A stretch of 54,959 nucleotides of DNA from an uncultured bacterium (lineage in GTDB: Bacteria; Pseudomonadota; Gammaproteobacteria; Burkholderiales; Burkholderiaceae_E): positions 1 through 54,959 of the forward strand of contig CAIZPE010000184.1 of the NCBI GenBank assembly GCA_903934795.1, in the 5' to 3' direction. The stretch's first letter is position 1. Every line of letters starts with the position of its first letter. The position numbers were made by a program, and so were the translations under genes. Below, piece by piece: positions 54,009 through 54,959 of the stretch. Below the pieces are notes generated by a model, which searched no databases, had not been told where the DNA came from, and saw only the letters and a list, made by a program, of their open reading frames with translations.

Positions 54009-54959
54009 TCAGCCCGCCGCGGCCGGCCGGCCGCGCAGCGCCCCGGCGATGCGATTCAGTGGCTGCCAGAACAGCATGGCCAGGCCCAGCGACATCAGCG
54101 AACCGACCAGACCGTTGGCCCAGAACACCGACAGGCTGCCCTGCGAGAGCAGCATCGCCTGCCGGAAGCTCGACTCGGCCATGTCACCGAGCACCAGCGC
54201 CAGCACCAGCGGCGCCAGCGGATAGCCGAGCTTCTTGAAGAGGTAGCCGAGCACGCCGAAGACCAGCATCAGCACCACATCGAAGAGCGCGTTGTGCACG
54301 GTGTAGGCGCCGATCGCGCAGATCACCAGGATGACCGGCGCGATGATCGCGAAGGGCACCCGCAGGATGGCCGCCCACCAGGGCACGGTGGTGAGCACCA
54401 CCAGCAGGCCGACGATGTTGCCGAGGTACATGCTGGCGATCAGGCCCCAGACGAAGTCCTTCCGCTCGACGAAGAGCAAGGGGCCGGGTTGCAGGCCCCA
54501 GATCAGCAGGCCACCGAGCAGCACCGCGGCGGTGGGCGAGCCGGGGATGCCCAGCGTGAGCATGGGCAGCAGCGCGCTGGTGCCGGCGGCGTGGGCAGCA
54601 GTCTCGGGCGCGACCACGCCCTCGAGCTCGCCCTTGCCGAAGCGCGCGCCGTTGGGCGAGAAGCGCTTGGCCATGCCATAGCTCATGAACGAGGCCGGGG
54701 TGGCCCCGCCCGGGGTGATGCCCATCCAGCAGCCGATCAGCGTGCCGCGGATGGCGGTGGCCCAGTAGCGCGGCAGCTGCTTCCAGGTCTCGAGCACCAC
54801 GCGGGCGTTGATGCCCGAGCGGCCACCCTTGAAGGCGAGGCCTTCCTCCATGGTGACCAGGATCTCGCCCACGCCGAACAGGCCGATCACCGCCACCAGG
54901 AAGACGAAGCCGCGCAGCAGCTCCTGCTGGCCGAAGGTGAGGCGCAACTGGCCGGTGAC
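54009..54959 (-). CDS. tctA: TTT large permease TctA, C-terminal part (5' end outside window)
   Basis: The last 317 codons of a second TctA-type permease; the frame is open to the right edge, so the N-terminal third with GxxxGxLPGxGP motifs is outside. Visible are FLVAVIGLFGVGEILVTMEE, GTLIGCWMGITPGGATPASF (the pore motif GxxxGxxPGGGA class), GVVAPETAAHAAGTSALLPM and LTLGIPGSPTAAVLLGGLL, ending FRQAMLLSQGSLSVFW. The first residues read here continue an open frame and have no start codon. Its partners TctB and Bug would be to the right of the window. Confidence 0.9.
   Translation of the reverse strand, partial: VTGQLRLTFGQQELLRGFVFLVAVIGLFGVGEILVTMEEGLAFKGGRSGINARVVLETWKQLPRYWATAIRGTLIGCWMGITPGGATPASFMSYGMAKRFSPNGARFGKGELEGVVAPETAAHAAGTSALLPMLTLGIPGSPTAAVLLGGLLIWGLQPGPLLFVERKDFVWGLIASMYLGNIVGLLVVLTTVPWWAAILRVPFAIIAPVILVICAIGAYTVHNALFDVVLMLVFGVLGYLFKKLGYPLAPLVLALVLGDMAESSFRQAMLLSQGSLSVFWANGLVGSLMSLGLAMLFWQPLNRIAGALRGRPAAAG

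Overview
The window is about 55 kb of very GC-rich chromosomal DNA, densely packed with genes and running in long same-strand blocks. Gene content and neighbourhoods point to a betaproteobacterium of the order Burkholderiales: the ribF-ileS-lspA-coaBC-dut block, rpmB-rpmG-radC-fkpB-ispH, two Bug-type periplasmic binding proteins with tripartite tricarboxylate transporter (TTT) permeases, and a small Trp-rich membrane protein of a type common in that order. No phage, insertion sequence, CRISPR array or defence locus was found. Identifications come from reading motifs and family resemblance, not from searches.

Left part (1-14.2 kb) is core housekeeping. It has the end of transaldolase; a leftward operon ribF, ileS, lspA, coaBC, dut (FAD synthesis, Ile-tRNA charging, lipoprotein processing, CoA synthesis, dUTP removal); a rightward purN plus an rRNA m5C methyltransferase; an MscS channel; a fatty-acid desaturase; leftward rpmB-rpmG and radC; and rightward fkpB-ispH. 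From 14.2 to 21.2 kb there is a complete type IV pilus minor-pilin operon (pilE, fimT, pilV, pilW, pilX, pilY1) with pilE unusually at its head.

The middle (21.3-34.2 kb) mixes small functions: a 3-His cupin dioxygenase-like protein with a Bug binding protein and an amidase, tRNA-Thr(CGT) whose 5' end overlaps a sugar-epimerase-like gene, a ferredoxin/flavin reductase, a leftward branched-chain amino-acid ABC operon (livH, livM, livG, livF plus a membrane protein), a cytochrome c, a Trp-rich membrane protein and ilvD. Between cytochrome c and livH lies the most interesting element: a structured, terminator-ended intergenic RNA that exposes repeated anti-Shine-Dalgarno sequence (CTCCTCCTCC). 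It is a good candidate for a ribosome-binding-site-mimicking, possibly toxic, small RNA.

The right part (34.3-55 kb) is transport and catabolism. tctB-tctA, lgt, a Bug binding protein and a malonyl-CoA synthetase gene form one rightward run, suggesting uptake and activation of a dicarboxylate such as malonate, with the essential lgt embedded in it. Facing it is a leftward peptide/nickel-type ABC operon (dppB, dppC, two tandem paralogous binding proteins, dppD, dppF) ending in a double-domain TetR regulator that starts directly after dppF. Its 5' end carries a 27-codon leader ORF that stops 3 nt before dppB. Divergent from it is a catabolic series (SDR dehydrogenase, two acyl-CoA dehydrogenases, FAH-family hydrolase, ketopantoate-reductase-like enzyme), and a truncated TctA permease runs off the right edge.
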